Assembly (NCBI GenBank): GCA_963776675.1
Contig: CAVZNR010000050.1
Location: 52,484 to 116,483 of the forward strand
Direction: 5' to 3'
Origin: Hyphomicrobium_A sp963776675
GTDB lineage: Bacteria; Pseudomonadota; Alphaproteobacteria; Rhizobiales; Hyphomicrobiaceae
DNA: 64,000 bases
The notes below the pieces were generated by a model. The model made no database searches. It was not told the DNA's origin and was given only the letters and a program-made list of their open reading frames with translations. Below are positions 44,489-52,886 of the stretch, in pieces; position 1 is the stretch's first letter; each line of letters begins with the position of its first letter. The translations under genes and the position numbers were made by a program.

Positions 44489-45703
44489 TCAGGCCTGGCG
44501 CCGCGGCGCCGACCACGCCTTGAGGCGGCGCGCGGCCTCCGCCATGTCGGCGGTCGTGCCCGCGTAGCAGAAGCGCACGAAGCGGCGTCCGCGCTCGGCG
44601 TCGAAATCGACGCCCGGCGTCGCGGCAACGCCGCTCTCCTCCAGCATGGCTTTGGCGAAGGCCAGCGCGTCGTTGGTCATGTCGCTGACGTCGCAATAAA
44701 GATAGAACGCGCCATCGGCCGGCGCGAACTTGGAGAACCCCGCCTTGGGCAGCTCCTCCAGCAGCAGCGCGCGGTTCTGCGCGTAAACACGCCGGTTGGC
44801 CTCGAGCTCGTCCATCGCCTCGAACGCCCCCAGCGCCGCCACTTGCGCGATCGCCGGCGCGGAGATGTAGAGGTTCTGCGCCAGACGCTCGACGACGCGC
44901 ACCAGCGACGCCGGCACCACCATCCAGCCGATGCGCCATCCCGTCATCGAAAAGAACTTGGAGAAGCTGTTCACGACGATCGCCTCGTCGGAGTGCCGCA
45001 ACGCGGTGTCGGCTGGGCGCTCATACGTGAGCCCATGGTAGATCTCGTCGGAGATGAAACGCACGCCGTGCGCGTTGCACGCCGCCGCAAGCTCGGCGAG
45101 CCGCTCCGGCGTGAGCATGGTGCCGGTCGGATTGGCGGGGCTCGCCACCAGCAGGCCCTTGGCGCCGTCTTGCTCGACTGCGCGCGTCACGTCCTGCGCC
45201 GTCGGCATCCAGTCGCCCTCGGGCCCGGTCGGGATCGCCACGGCGCGCTGGCCCAACGCGCTGAGGATGTGGCGGTAGCACGGGTAGCCCGGCGCCGGCA
45301 GCGCCACGGCGTCGCCCACGTCGAACAGCGCCAGGAACGCCAGCACGAACGCCGCCGACGACCCCGTCGTCACCACCACGCGCTCGACCGGCACCTCCAC
45401 CCCGTACCAGTCGCGGTAGAGCATCGCGATGCGCGCGCGCAGCGCTTGCGTGCCCAGCGCCATGGTGTAGCCGAGCGTATCGCTTTCGAGCGCGCGCACG
45501 GCAGCGGCCCGCGCCGCCCGCGGTGCCGCCGTCGCCGGCTGCCCCACCTCCATGTGAATGACGCTGCGCCCGGCCGCCTCCAGGGCGGCGGCGGCACGCA
45601 TCACATCCATCACGATGAAGCTTTCGATCCCGCTGCGCGCCGACCCCGATCCGACCAGGGATTGGGCGCCCGCGAGCCGGCCCGATGCCACGTCTTCCGC
45701 CAT
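44489..45703 (-). CDS. PLP-dependent aminotransferase class I/II
   Basis: A 404-residue fold-type I aminotransferase. The PLP-binding Lys lies in NSFSKFFSMTGWRIGW. Other family motifs include HMEVGQPATAAP, VTTGSSAAFVLAFLALFDVGD, ASPANPTGTMLTPE and the RFCYAG region with the substrate-binding Arg. It matches aspartate/aromatic-like aminotransferases of subgroup I-gamma; the amino acid substrate cannot be read from sequence. ATG at 45703, or an internal start near residue 32 (MDVMRAAAALE). It stands alone on the minus strand. Confidence 0.9.
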   Translation of the reverse strand: MAEDVASGRLAGAQSLVGSGSARSGIESFIVMDVMRAAAALEAAGRSVIHMEVGQPATAAPRAARAAAVRALESDTLGYTMALGTQALRARIAMLYRDWYGVEVPVERVVVTTGSSAAFVLAFLALFDVGDAVALPAPGYPCYRHILSALGQRAVAIPTGPEGDWMPTAQDVTRAVEQDGAKGLLVASPANPTGTMLTPERLAELAAACNAHGVRFISDEIYHGLTYERPADTALRHSDEAIVVNSFSKFFSMTGWRIGWMVVPASLVRVVERLAQNLYISAPAIAQVAALGAFEAMDELEANRRVYAQNRALLLEELPKAGFSKFAPADGAFYLYCDVSDMTNDALAFAKAMLEESGVAATPGVDFDAERGRRFVRFCYAGTTADMAEAARRLKAWSAPRRQA

Positions 45704-45953
45704 CTCGCGTCCCGAATTCCCTGATCTATGTCTTAACTGCCGCAGGCCTTTGCTTGCCGCATTCCTGCCCGGTCATCCTGCTAGCAAACGCGCAGATTCC
45801 TGGTTCTCGGCGTACATTACCGCCGCGCGACAGACGCTTATAGGACGCGCCGTTTTTCGCGGCTAGGCTTGCGTTGACGGGGCAAGCATCCCCAACTAGG
45901 GTCCAAGTTCAGCGTCAAAAGCTTCCCTTGTCCTAAAGCAAGGCCCGGTGCAG

Positions 45954-47360
45954 ATGACGATTGCCTTCAAGACAATGCAAAAAAGTTCTCAGTCGATCGC
46001 CCGCGCCGCCCTGTGCGGCTTCTGCGCCGCCGCCGTGCTCGGCACAAGTGTGCCGGCCAAGGCGCAAGGGCTGCCGCTGATCCGCGACACCGAGATCGAG
46101 AACCTGCTCGCCGACTACTCCAAGCCGATATTCCGCGCGGCCGGCCTGGGCACGGGGCGCATCAAGATCCGCATCGTACAGAACGACGCGTTCAACGCCT
46201 TCGTCCTCGATGGGCGCAACGTGTTCGTCCACACCGGCACGCTCATGCAGGCGGAGACGCCCAACGAGGTGATCGGCGTGATCGCCCACGAAACGGGCCA
46301 CATCACCGGCGGCCACATGGCCGCCCTGCGCGCACGCGTCGCCAAGGACCAGACCCGCGCCCTGCTCGCTCAGATCCTCGGCATCGGCCTCATGGTTGCC
46401 GGCGGCGTCTCCGGCGGCGGCAACGCCAACGAGATCAGCAACGCCGGCCAGGGCATCATGTACGGCGGCAACCAGATCGTCATGCGCTCGCTCATGGCCG
46501 AGCGCCGCCAGCAGGAGTCGGCTGCCGACCAGGCGGGCCTCACCTTCCTCAACGCGACCAAGCAATCGGGCCGCGGCATGGTCGTGACGTTCGAGCGCTT
46601 CGCGCAGCAGGAGTACATCTCCGACGCCCACAAGGACGCGTTCGCCCGCAGCCATCCCCTCTCCACCGAACGCCTGGCGCGCTTGCGCAAGCTGGTGGAG
46701 TCGAGCCCTTATTATGGAAACAAGGATGCGCCGAAGCTGCAGCTGCGCCACGACCTGATGCGCGCCAAGCTCTCGGGCTACATGGAATCCCCGAAAGTCG
46801 TCTTCAATCGCTATCCGATGACCGACAACACCCTGCCCGCCCGCTACGCCCGCGCCATCGCCCGGTATTTCCAGGGCGGACCGGGCAGCCTGGAGGGCGC
46901 GCTTGCAGACGTCGACTCGCTGCTGCGCGATCGTCCCGACTACCCCTACTTCTGGGAGGTCAAAGGTGACCTGCTGATGCGCTCGGGCAAGATGCGCGAC
47001 GCGATCCCCTCGCTGCGTCAGGCCTTGAAGCTCGATCCCGACGCGAGCCTCATCCAGGTGCAGCTCGCCAGTGCGTTGCAGAGCCTGGAAGGGGCGCCCG
47101 CCGTTAACGAGTCGGTGGCGCTTCTGCGCAAGTCTCTCGTCGACGACGAGAACTCGCGGGCCTACCGGCTGCTCGCCACCGGCTACTACAAGCAGGGTAA
47201 ACGGCCCGAGGCCGACGCCATGATCGCGCAGGCCTATTTTCTGGAGGGCAATTTGAAGCAGGCGCAGACATTCGCCAAGCGCGCCCAGACGCAGCTGCGG
47301 TCGGGATCGCCTGAGTGGTTGAAGAACGACGATATCATCAACTTCAAGCCGCAGACTTGA
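45954..47360 (+). CDS. M48 family metalloprotease with TPR repeats (BepA-like)
   Basis: About 468 residues. ATG at 45954; GTG at 45948 is also possible. A signal peptide ends near residue 36 (VPAKAQG). The zinc-protease motif is IAHETGHITGGH with the third ligand Glu in RRQQESAADQAGL. TPR-like repeats form the C-terminal third (FWEVKGDLLMRSGKMRDAIPSLRQALKLDP, YRLLATGYYKQGKRPEADAMIAQAYFLEG). This is the architecture of BepA/YfgC, a periplasmic protease and chaperone for outer-membrane protein assembly. It precedes a DsbA-like gene on the same strand. Confidence 0.92.
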   Translation: MTIAFKTMQKSSQSIARAALCGFCAAAVLGTSVPAKAQGLPLIRDTEIENLLADYSKPIFRAAGLGTGRIKIRIVQNDAFNAFVLDGRNVFVHTGTLMQAETPNEVIGVIAHETGHITGGHMAALRARVAKDQTRALLAQILGIGLMVAGGVSGGGNANEISNAGQGIMYGGNQIVMRSLMAERRQQESAADQAGLTFLNATKQSGRGMVVTFERFAQQEYISDAHKDAFARSHPLSTERLARLRKLVESSPYYGNKDAPKLQLRHDLMRAKLSGYMESPKVVFNRYPMTDNTLPARYARAIARYFQGGPGSLEGALADVDSLLRDRPDYPYFWEVKGDLLMRSGKMRDAIPSLRQALKLDPDASLIQVQLASALQSLEGAPAVNESVALLRKSLVDDENSRAYRLLATGYYKQGKRPEADAMIAQAYFLEGNLKQAQTFAKRAQTQLRSGSPEWLKNDDIINFKPQT

Positions 47361-47454
47361 GATTGCGCCGGGCCCAGCACATTTGCTATTGCACGGCCAA
47401 CCCCTGACCAATGCCCCCTAAGCAACGCACCCTGAAGAATCAAAGGCTCGCTCA

Positions 47455-48351
47455 ATGTCCACCTCCCCCCGCCCAAGCCTCCTGCACACCCTCGCCCAGC
47501 GCAAGGTGGTGTGGCTTGCCGTGCCGGCGGTCGCCGCGATCGCCGCCCTCATGCTGATCGGAAGGGCCGCCGTGACCACCCCGGTCGCGGAGGCGGAGAC
47601 GGCAGCCGTCGCAACCACGACGGCTCCGTCGCAGCCGACCGCCGACCCGACGGCCAAGCCGGCCGCGTTTAGCCCCGATCAGAAGAAGCAGATCGAGGAC
47701 ATCATCAAGAGCTACCTCGTCGCCAACCCCGAGATCTTCCTCGACGTGCAGACGGCACTCGAAGAGAAGATGGAAAAGGACCAGGCCGAGAAGCTGAAGG
47801 TGGCCATCGCCGACAACGCCGCCGAGATCTATCGCGCGCCGGATGCCTCGATTGCCGGCAACCCCGACGGCGACATCACCGTCGTCGAGTTCTTCGATTA
47901 CAACTGCGGCTACTGCAAGCGCGGCCTTGCGGACGTCACCAAGCTCGTGGAGACCGATCCCAAGGTGCGCGTCGTCTTCAAGGAGCTGCCGATCCTCTCC
48001 AAGGGCTCCGAGCAGGCCGCGCACGTAGCGCTGGCCGCCAAGAAGCAGGGCAAGTACTGGGAGCTGCACAAGGCCATGCTCGGCGCCAAGGGCCACATGG
48101 ACGAGGCGGCCGCCCTGAAGATCGCCGAGAAGCTCGGCCTCGACATGGATAAGCTCAAGGCCGACATGACCTCGCCCGAGGTGAAGGCCGAGATCAAGCG
48201 GGACGAGGATCTCGCCAAGAAGATGGGCGTCAACGGTACGCCCCACTTCCTCATCGGCGACCGTGCCATCCCCGGCGCTCCCGACGATCTTTACCAGCAG
48301 CTCGAAACCAACGTGACGGAGCTGCGCAAGAAGGGCTGCTCCTACTGCTGA
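47455..48351 (+). CDS. DsbA-family thiol-disulfide protein
   Basis: A 298-residue protein. A short basic N-terminus is followed by a hydrophobic segment at about 18-40, either a signal anchor or an uncleaved signal. An N-terminal helix-rich region (SPDQKKQIEDIIKSYLVANPEIF) precedes the thioredoxin-like domain, with the active site CGYC in FFDYNCGYCKRGL and the cis-Pro loop GVNGTPHFLIGD. A second Cys pair ends the protein (GCSYC). This layout resembles the Com1/ScsC-type periplasmic DsbA group. It lies between a periplasmic protease and aroQ, with 94 bases to the former. Confidence 0.9.
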   Translation: MSTSPRPSLLHTLAQRKVVWLAVPAVAAIAALMLIGRAAVTTPVAEAETAAVATTTAPSQPTADPTAKPAAFSPDQKKQIEDIIKSYLVANPEIFLDVQTALEEKMEKDQAEKLKVAIADNAAEIYRAPDASIAGNPDGDITVVEFFDYNCGYCKRGLADVTKLVETDPKVRVVFKELPILSKGSEQAAHVALAAKKQGKYWELHKAMLGAKGHMDEAAALKIAEKLGLDMDKLKADMTSPEVKAEIKRDEDLAKKMGVNGTPHFLIGDRAIPGAPDDLYQQLETNVTELRKKGCSYC

Positions 48352-48517
48352 GGCACCCGACCGACGGGTTGCCGCTGCACGCGGGTGCCCCGGCTGCACC
48401 GCCGTTTGAGGGGGTCGGCCACTCTTTCGCGGGTGCGGAAAAGCTGGTAGAGGGTTTGCTCTCTCCGTTCCGGGCCATCGCCGGGCCCGGCGCCAACCGG
48501 GCGGCGTCAAGAAACTC

Positions 48518-48970
48518 ATGCCTAAGCCGATCTACGTCCTCAACGGACCCAACCTCAACATGCTGGGACTGCGCGAGCCCGCCGTCTACGGACACGAGTC
48601 GCTCGCCGACGTGGAGAAGCGCGCCAAGGCGCGCGCCAAGGCGGTCGGGCTCTCAATCGACTTCCGTCAATCCAACGACGAAGGCGAGCTCGTCACCTGG
48701 ATCCAGGAGGCGCGCGACAAAGCGCAAGGCATCATCATCAACGCGGGAGCCTATTCGCACACCTCGATCGCCATTCTCGATGCGCTGCAGGCCGCCGAGC
48801 TTCCCGTGATCGAGGTGCACCTGTCGAACATCTTCCGCCGCGAGGAGTACCGGCAGCACTCCTTCGTCTCGCTGGCAGCCAAGGGCGTAATCTGCGGGCT
48901 CGGTCCCAAGGGCTACGAGCTCGCGCTCGAGGCGATGGCAGAGACGCTGTCAGCCAATAGCCGTGGCTAA
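48518..48970 (+). CDS. aroQ: 3-dehydroquinate dehydratase, type II
   Basis: A 150-residue type II dehydroquinase of the shikimate pathway. Motifs are complete: LNGPNLNMLGLREPAVYG with the active-site Tyr, RQSNDEGELVTWIQEA, IIINAGAYSHTSIAI, EVHLSNIFRREEYR with the catalytic His, and AAKGVICGLGPKGYELAL. The dodecameric enzyme converts 3-dehydroquinate to 3-dehydroshikimate. accB starts 67 bases after the aroQ stop and accC follows on the same strand, the aroQ-accB-accC order common in alphaproteobacteria. Confidence 0.96.
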   Translation: MPKPIYVLNGPNLNMLGLREPAVYGHESLADVEKRAKARAKAVGLSIDFRQSNDEGELVTWIQEARDKAQGIIINAGAYSHTSIAILDALQAAELPVIEVHLSNIFRREEYRQHSFVSLAAKGVICGLGPKGYELALEAMAETLSANSRG

Positions 48971-49037
48971 GGGCGGCAAACGGCCTGCGGAAAGGCCGCG
49001 CAAGACGGCAAGGCCGCAGAGAAAGGGACAGCGACGC

Positions 49038-49541
49038 ATGACGGCCCCGGATCGTGACAAAGACAAGGCTGGCGGCAAGGACCAGGGCGCGGGCTCAGGC
49101 CCCGAGCAGCAGCTGATCCGCCAGCTCGCCGATCTCTTGAATGAGACCGGCCTATCCGAGATCGAGATCGAGAAGAGCGGGCTCAAGGTCCGCGTGGCGC
49201 GCACCGTCACCGTCCACCAGGCGGTCGCCGCGGCGCCGGCACCCTCGGGCGCCCCCGGCCCCGCGGCCGCGCCGGCCAAGCCCGCGGTCAACGATCCCGC
49301 CAAGCATCCCGGCGCCGTCAAGTCGCCCATGGTCGGCACCGCCTATCGCTCGCCCGAGCCCGGCGCGCCGGCGTTCATCGATATCGGCTCGCGTGTGAGC
49401 CAGGGCGACACCCTGCTCATCATCGAAGCCATGAAGACCATGAACCAGATCCCCGCCCCCCACTCGGGCAAGGTCACCGCCATCCTGATCGAGAACGGCC
49501 AGCCGGTGGAGTTCGGCGAGCCTCTCGTCATCATCGAATAA
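49038..49541 (+). CDS. accB: Biotin carboxyl carrier protein of acetyl-CoA carboxylase
   Basis: A 167-residue protein. ATG at 49038 has AAAGGGA upstream; an in-frame GTG at 48963 overlaps aroQ and would add a basic stretch without family support. The N-terminal helix (LIRQLADLLNETGLSEIEIE) is followed by a Pro/Ala linker and the biotinyl domain from about residue 90 (VKSPMVGTAYRSPEPGAP). Biotin attaches to the Lys of EAMKTMNQ. Together with AccC it catalyses the first half-reaction of fatty-acid synthesis. Confidence 0.95.
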   Translation: MTAPDRDKDKAGGKDQGAGSGPEQQLIRQLADLLNETGLSEIEIEKSGLKVRVARTVTVHQAVAAAPAPSGAPGPAAAPAKPAVNDPAKHPGAVKSPMVGTAYRSPEPGAPAFIDIGSRVSQGDTLLIIEAMKTMNQIPAPHSGKVTAILIENGQPVEFGEPLVIIE

Positions 49542-49553
49542 AGGAGCAAGGCG

Positions 49554-49610
49554 CTAGGCAACCGGCAATAGGCAATAGGGATCGGCGAACGCTCCCATAC
49601 TATTGCCTAG
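49554..49610. repeat. Short repeat block between accB and accC (GGCAATA units)
   Basis: CTAGGCAA at 49554-49561 is matched by the inverted TTGCCTAG at 49603-49610. Between them GGCAATA occurs twice in direct order (49565 and 49571). The block can form a loose hairpin in the accB-accC message. Similar short extragenic units exist in Rhizobiales genomes, but their role is unknown. Confidence 0.55.
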
Positions 49611-49636
49611 TGCCCCGTGCCTGATGCCCAACCAAG

Positions 49637-50977
49637 ATGTTCGACAAGGTCCTGATCGCCAACCGGGGTGAGATCGCGCTGCGCATTCAGCGCGCGTGCA
49701 AGGAGCTTGGCATCGCCACCGTCGCGGTCCACTCCACCGCCGACGCCGACGCCATGCATGTGCGTCTCGCCGACGAGAGCGTGTGCATCGGACCGCCGGC
49801 CGCCTCCGAAAGCTACCTGAACATTCCCCGCCTGCTCGCCGCCTGCGAGATCACCGGCGCCGACGCGGTGCATCCCGGCTACGGCTTCCTGTCGGAGAAC
49901 GCCCGCTTCGCGGAGATCTTGGAGGAGCACCAGATCACCTTCATCGGACCGACGTCCGAGCACATCCGCATCATGGGCGACAAGATCACGGCCAAGGAGA
50001 CGGCCAAGCGCCTGGGCATCCCCGTCGTGCCGGGTTCCGACGGGCCGGTGACGAGCGAGCCCGAGGCGATGAAGGTCGCCAAGGCCATGGGCTTCCCCGT
50101 GCTGATCAAGGCCACCGCCGGCGGCGGCGGGCGCGGCATGAAGGTGGCACACTCGGCCGCTGACCTGGGCATCGCCCTGTCGACTGCGCGCTCGGAGGCC
50201 AAGGCCGCCTTCGGCAACGACCAAGTCTACATGGAGAAGTACCTCACGACCCCGCGCCACATCGAGGTGCAGGTGTTCGGCGACGGCCAGGGCAACGCCA
50301 TTCACCTGGGCGAGCGCGACTGCTCGCTGCAGCGCCGCCACCAGAAGGTGTGGGAGGAGGCGCCCTCGCCCGCGCTCAATTCGGCCGCCCGCGCCAAAAT
50401 CGGCGAGACGTGCGCTGCCGCCATGCGCGAGATCAAATACCGCGGCGCCGGCACCGTCGAGTTTCTTTACGAGGACGGCGAGTTCTTTTTCATCGAGATG
50501 AACACGCGGCTGCAGGTGGAGCACCCTGTCACCGAGGCGATCACCGGCATCGACCTGGTCTTGGAGCAGATCCACGTCGCCTCCGGCGCCCAGCTCGTAC
50601 ACCGCCAGGAGGACATTACCTTCTCCGGCCACGCCATCGAGTGCCGCATCAACGCGGAGAACGCGCGCACCTTCCGCCCTTCGCCGGGCCAGATCAGCTA
50701 CTGGCATCCGCCCGGTGGGTTGGGCGTGCGCGTCGATTCCGGCGTCTATCAGGGCTACCGCATCCCGCCCTACTACGACAGCCTCATCGGTAAACTGATC
50801 GTGCACGGAAAGACCCGCAACGAGTGCATGATGCGGCTGCGAAGGGCGCTGTCGGAGTTCGTCATCGACGGGATCGAGACCACGATCCCCCTTTTCAACG
50901 ACCTGATCCGCCAGCCCGATATCGCCAACGGTGTCTACGACATCCACTGGCTGGAGAAATACCTAGCCAAGCCATAG
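49637..50977 (+). CDS. accC: Biotin carboxylase of acetyl-CoA carboxylase
   Basis: A 446-residue ATP-grasp enzyme that carboxylates biotin on AccB with bicarbonate and ATP. Motifs: FDKVLIANRGEIALRIQRACKELG, GYGFLSENARFAEI, KATAGGGGRGMKV (ATP-binding glycine loop), ERDCSLQRRHQKVWEEAPSP, and FFIEMNTRLQVEHPVTEAITG with catalytic residues. Length matches AccC rather than the larger fused carboxylases. It lies 95 bases after accB on the same strand. Confidence 0.97.
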   Translation: MFDKVLIANRGEIALRIQRACKELGIATVAVHSTADADAMHVRLADESVCIGPPAASESYLNIPRLLAACEITGADAVHPGYGFLSENARFAEILEEHQITFIGPTSEHIRIMGDKITAKETAKRLGIPVVPGSDGPVTSEPEAMKVAKAMGFPVLIKATAGGGGRGMKVAHSAADLGIALSTARSEAKAAFGNDQVYMEKYLTTPRHIEVQVFGDGQGNAIHLGERDCSLQRRHQKVWEEAPSPALNSAARAKIGETCAAAMREIKYRGAGTVEFLYEDGEFFFIEMNTRLQVEHPVTEAITGIDLVLEQIHVASGAQLVHRQEDITFSGHAIECRINAENARTFRPSPGQISYWHPPGGLGVRVDSGVYQGYRIPPYYDSLIGKLIVHGKTRNECMMRLRRALSEFVIDGIETTIPLFNDLIRQPDIANGVYDIHWLEKYLAKP

Positions 50978-51090
50978 TATGGCCGCGGTAGCGGGTGATT
51001 GACGATTTCTTTGTAAATTCCCACTCTAGAACGTTGAGGAGACCGGCCCCGGAGGCAGGGCCGCTGAGTTCTGGAGCCTGCTGGACCCAT

Positions 51091-51774
51091 ATGGCGTCGC
51101 GAGACGACATCGTCATAGAGATCACGCCGCAGGTGCTGCTTAAGGCCTACACCTGCGGCATCTTCCCTATGGCCGAGAGCGCCGACGACCCGGCGCTCTA
51201 CTGGATCGAGCCGCAGCACCGCGGCATCCTTCCTCTCGACGGCGTGCACGTGCCGCGCCGGCTGGCCCGCACGCTGCGCACCACCGGCTTGAGCGTCCGC
51301 ATCGACACCGACATCGAGGGCGTGATCGACGGCTGCGCGGCCTCGCGCCCGGGGCGGCGCTCCACCTGGATCAACGAGCGCATCCGCAGCCTCTATCGCG
51401 ACCTGTTCGATCTCGGTCACTGCCACACGGTCGAGGTGTGGGACGCAGGCCATCTCGTGGGCGGGCTTTACGGCGTCGCGCTCAGCGGCGCCTTCTTCGG
51501 CGAGAGCATGTTCTCCTACGCACGCGACGCCTCCAAGATTGCGCTCGTGCACCTCGCGGCGCGCCTCGCCTACGGCGGGTTCAAGCTGCTCGACACGCAG
51601 TTCGTCACCGACCATTTGCGCCAGTTCGGCACCGTGGAGCTCAACCGCGAGGAGTTCCACCGGCTGCTCGAGAAGGCGCTCGACGTCGAGGCGGACTTCA
51701 AGCGCCTGCCGCTCAACGCCGACGCCGACGCCATCCTGGCGATCCTCGAGCCGGCCGCGCCCGCGCGCGACTAG
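51091..51774 (+). CDS. aat: Leucyl/phenylalanyl-tRNA-protein transferase (canonical Aat)
   Basis: A 227-residue enzyme of the N-degron pathway that adds Leu or Phe to N-terminal Arg or Lys. The family motifs are complete: YTCGIFPMAESADDPALYWIEPQHRGILPLDG, WINERIRSLYRDLFDLGHCHTVEVWD, YGVALSGAFFGESMFSYARDASKIALVHL and LLDTQFVTDHLRQFG. The start at 51091 (MASRDD) fits the family, while an upstream start would add an unconserved leader. A second, diverged Aat-like gene lies at 62686-63570. Confidence 0.94.
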   Translation: MASRDDIVIEITPQVLLKAYTCGIFPMAESADDPALYWIEPQHRGILPLDGVHVPRRLARTLRTTGLSVRIDTDIEGVIDGCAASRPGRRSTWINERIRSLYRDLFDLGHCHTVEVWDAGHLVGGLYGVALSGAFFGESMFSYARDASKIALVHLAARLAYGGFKLLDTQFVTDHLRQFGTVELNREEFHRLLEKALDVEADFKRLPLNADADAILAILEPAAPARD

Positions 51775-51797
51775 GCCTTTTCGCTTCTCAGCGAGCC

Positions 51798-51918
51798 CTG
51801 TTCCCGCGGAAACAGCGGCACGGCCTCCGTATCTCTACTTAGTCCTCCTCGAGAGCGGCCGTCCTTGATCGGCACACCGCCTCGCCCCAAGGACGCGCCG
51901 CTTCTGCGGCGCGTTTTT
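51798..51918 (+). ncRNA. Unit A of a candidate small-RNA family, or aat 3' UTR
   Basis: Begins with an imperfect palindrome, CTGTTCCCGCGGAAACAG (51798-51815), followed directly by CGGC. A hairpin closed by CTCT/AGAG holds a TCCTCCT motif in its loop (near 51843). The unit ends with a strong intrinsic terminator at 51893-51918. It lies directly after aat, so it may instead be the processed 3' end of the aat message. The layout matches units B, C and D. Function as a small RNA is inference. Confidence 0.3.
51893..51918 (+). terminator. Intrinsic terminator downstream of aat / end of unit A
   Basis: ACGCGCCGC (51893-51901), a TTCT loop and GCGGCGCGT (51906-51914) form a 9-bp stem, followed by TTTT. 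Confidence 0.9.
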
Positions 51919-51937
51919 CTCGAGAGGAGATAGAAAG

Positions 51938-52234
51938 ATGCTTTCCAAAACCAAATCCACGCTGATCGCCGGCGCCGTCGCCCTCGTCGCAACGTTCGGT
52001 GCGGTCCAAGCCGCACAGGCCGGCGGCCACCACCTGTTCGCGCCCTACGGCGCCTACCTGCCCGGCAGCTACGACGAGGACAGCGACTACGGCTGCGACG
52101 ATTGCAGCTACGCCACCTCTGGCTATCTCGGTGGAGACGACGAGCTGGGCGATGCCGTCTCGGCAGCCTCCAGCATCGCGCGCCAGACCTTGGGCGTCGA
52201 TGTCGAGGACGTTCTCGACGACGTCGCCGAGTAA
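51938..52234 (+). CDS. Small secreted acidic protein
   Basis: A 98-residue protein. AGGAGATAGAAAG precedes the ATG at 51938, giving a good ribosome-binding site. A signal peptide (LIAGAVALVATFGAVQAAQA) ends near residue 28. The mature part is acidic and Gly/Tyr-rich with two cysteines in DYGCDDCSYATSGY, and it ends in an acidic helix (LGVDVEDVLDDVAE). Such small proteins are often envelope-stress or storage-type proteins, but no family is recognised. It lies between two terminator-bearing intergenic units and is probably translated from its own promoter. Confidence 0.68.
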   Translation: MLSKTKSTLIAGAVALVATFGAVQAAQAGGHHLFAPYGAYLPGSYDEDSDYGCDDCSYATSGYLGGDDELGDAVSAASSIARQTLGVDVEDVLDDVAE

Positions 52235-52248
52235 GGCCTTTTTCCACC

Positions 52249-52266
52249 CTGTTCCCTAGGGAACAG
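52249..52266. repeat. Perfect 18-bp palindrome CTGTTCCCTAGGGAACAG
   Basis: The 18 bases read identically on both strands. The palindrome lies 15 bases after the stop of the 98-residue secreted protein and starts unit B. Its arms CTGTTCC and GGAACAG recur in altered form at 51798, 52892 and 53654. It could be a protein-binding operator or the first hairpin of an RNA. Confidence 0.7.
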
Positions 52267-52420
52267 CGCTCTTGGCGCCCACGCCCTAAACAGGGACCAC
52301 ACACCGACCAGCCACGATCGAATCGAAGGAGACCCGAACCACCACCCCCACTGCTTCCGGCCGGATGCCTCCTCGTCCCCCCGTCCCGTCCCCCCGGGAC
52401 CCCGGCCGGCGCCTCGCCCT

Positions 52421-52452
52421 CCAGCCCCCTAGGCTGGGGGGCATCTTTTTTT
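52421..52452 (+). terminator. Intrinsic terminator at the end of unit B
   Basis: GCCCCC (52424-52429) pairs with GGGGGC (52437-52442) around a 7-base loop; an alternative stem CCAGCC/GGCTGG is also possible. After CAT-C come seven T residues on the plus strand. Confidence 0.65.
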
Positions 52453-52470
52453 GCGGGCCGTGGCCAAGCC

Positions 52471-52830
52471 TCAAGGCACGTCGACCTCGCTGACCTCCAT
52501 GAGGATCGGCGCCTTATGATGCTGGGTATGGGCGCCCATGAAGCGACCTCGCAAGTGCACGTCTTGGCCTACGAGCTTGACGATGGCGCCGTGCACGGCA
52601 TCGTTCGCCCCGAACACGTGCAGCTCTGTTGTTTCTTCGACGTTATCCATTTCGTCGTCGCCTTTGAGACATACGCCCTGCGGCATTTGCAGGATGAGAG
52701 CATCATCGCGGAGGATCAGGTGCCCCTCGGCGATCGCGCCGTCCCTATTGGCACGTGCGCATTCGCCGGCCAGGGCCGGCTTAGCCGCCAACGCCACCGC
52801 CAGTGCCACTGCGAGCATCTTTCCAATCAT
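52471..52830 (-). CDS. Secreted protein with DUF4431-like domain
   Basis: A 119-residue protein. ATG at 52830; signal peptide to about residue 21 (AKPALAG). The C-terminal 50 residues contain VKLVGQDVHLRGRFMGAHTQHHKAPILMEV, which resembles the DUF4431 domain (a short beta-rich module with a conserved HT-HH motif). The mature protein has two cysteines (GECARAN, GVCLKG). No enzymatic role is known for DUF4431. Unit C starts just upstream on the opposite strand, so the two may share a divergent promoter region. Confidence 0.7.
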   Translation of the reverse strand: MIGKMLAVALAVALAAKPALAGECARANRDGAIAEGHLILRDDALILQMPQGVCLKGDDEMDNVEETTELHVFGANDAVHGAIVKLVGQDVHLRGRFMGAHTQHHKAPILMEVSEVDVP

Positions 52831-52886
52831 CAGCTGTCTCCGGTCCGCAGGATCCCGGCACTTTCTGGGAGGGGCTCAGAAAATGC

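Larger units (their letters stand above)
52249..52452 (+). ncRNA. Unit B of a candidate small-RNA family
   Basis: Starts with the perfect 18-bp palindrome, passes through GCCTCCTCG (anti-Shine-Dalgarno-like) near 52367, contains GTCCCG-loop-CGGGAC (52383-52400) flanked by two CCGGCCGG blocks that can pair, and ends at a C/G-rich hairpin with seven T residues (52446-52452). It lies between the small secreted gene and the convergent DUF4431-like gene and contains no coding frame of note. It may be the 3' end of the secreted-protein message rather than an independent transcript. Confidence 0.35.

Noticed and set aside
45933..47411. 492-codon minus-strand frame opposite the M48 protease
   Set aside because: It has no start context or domains; the protease on the plus strand is well supported.
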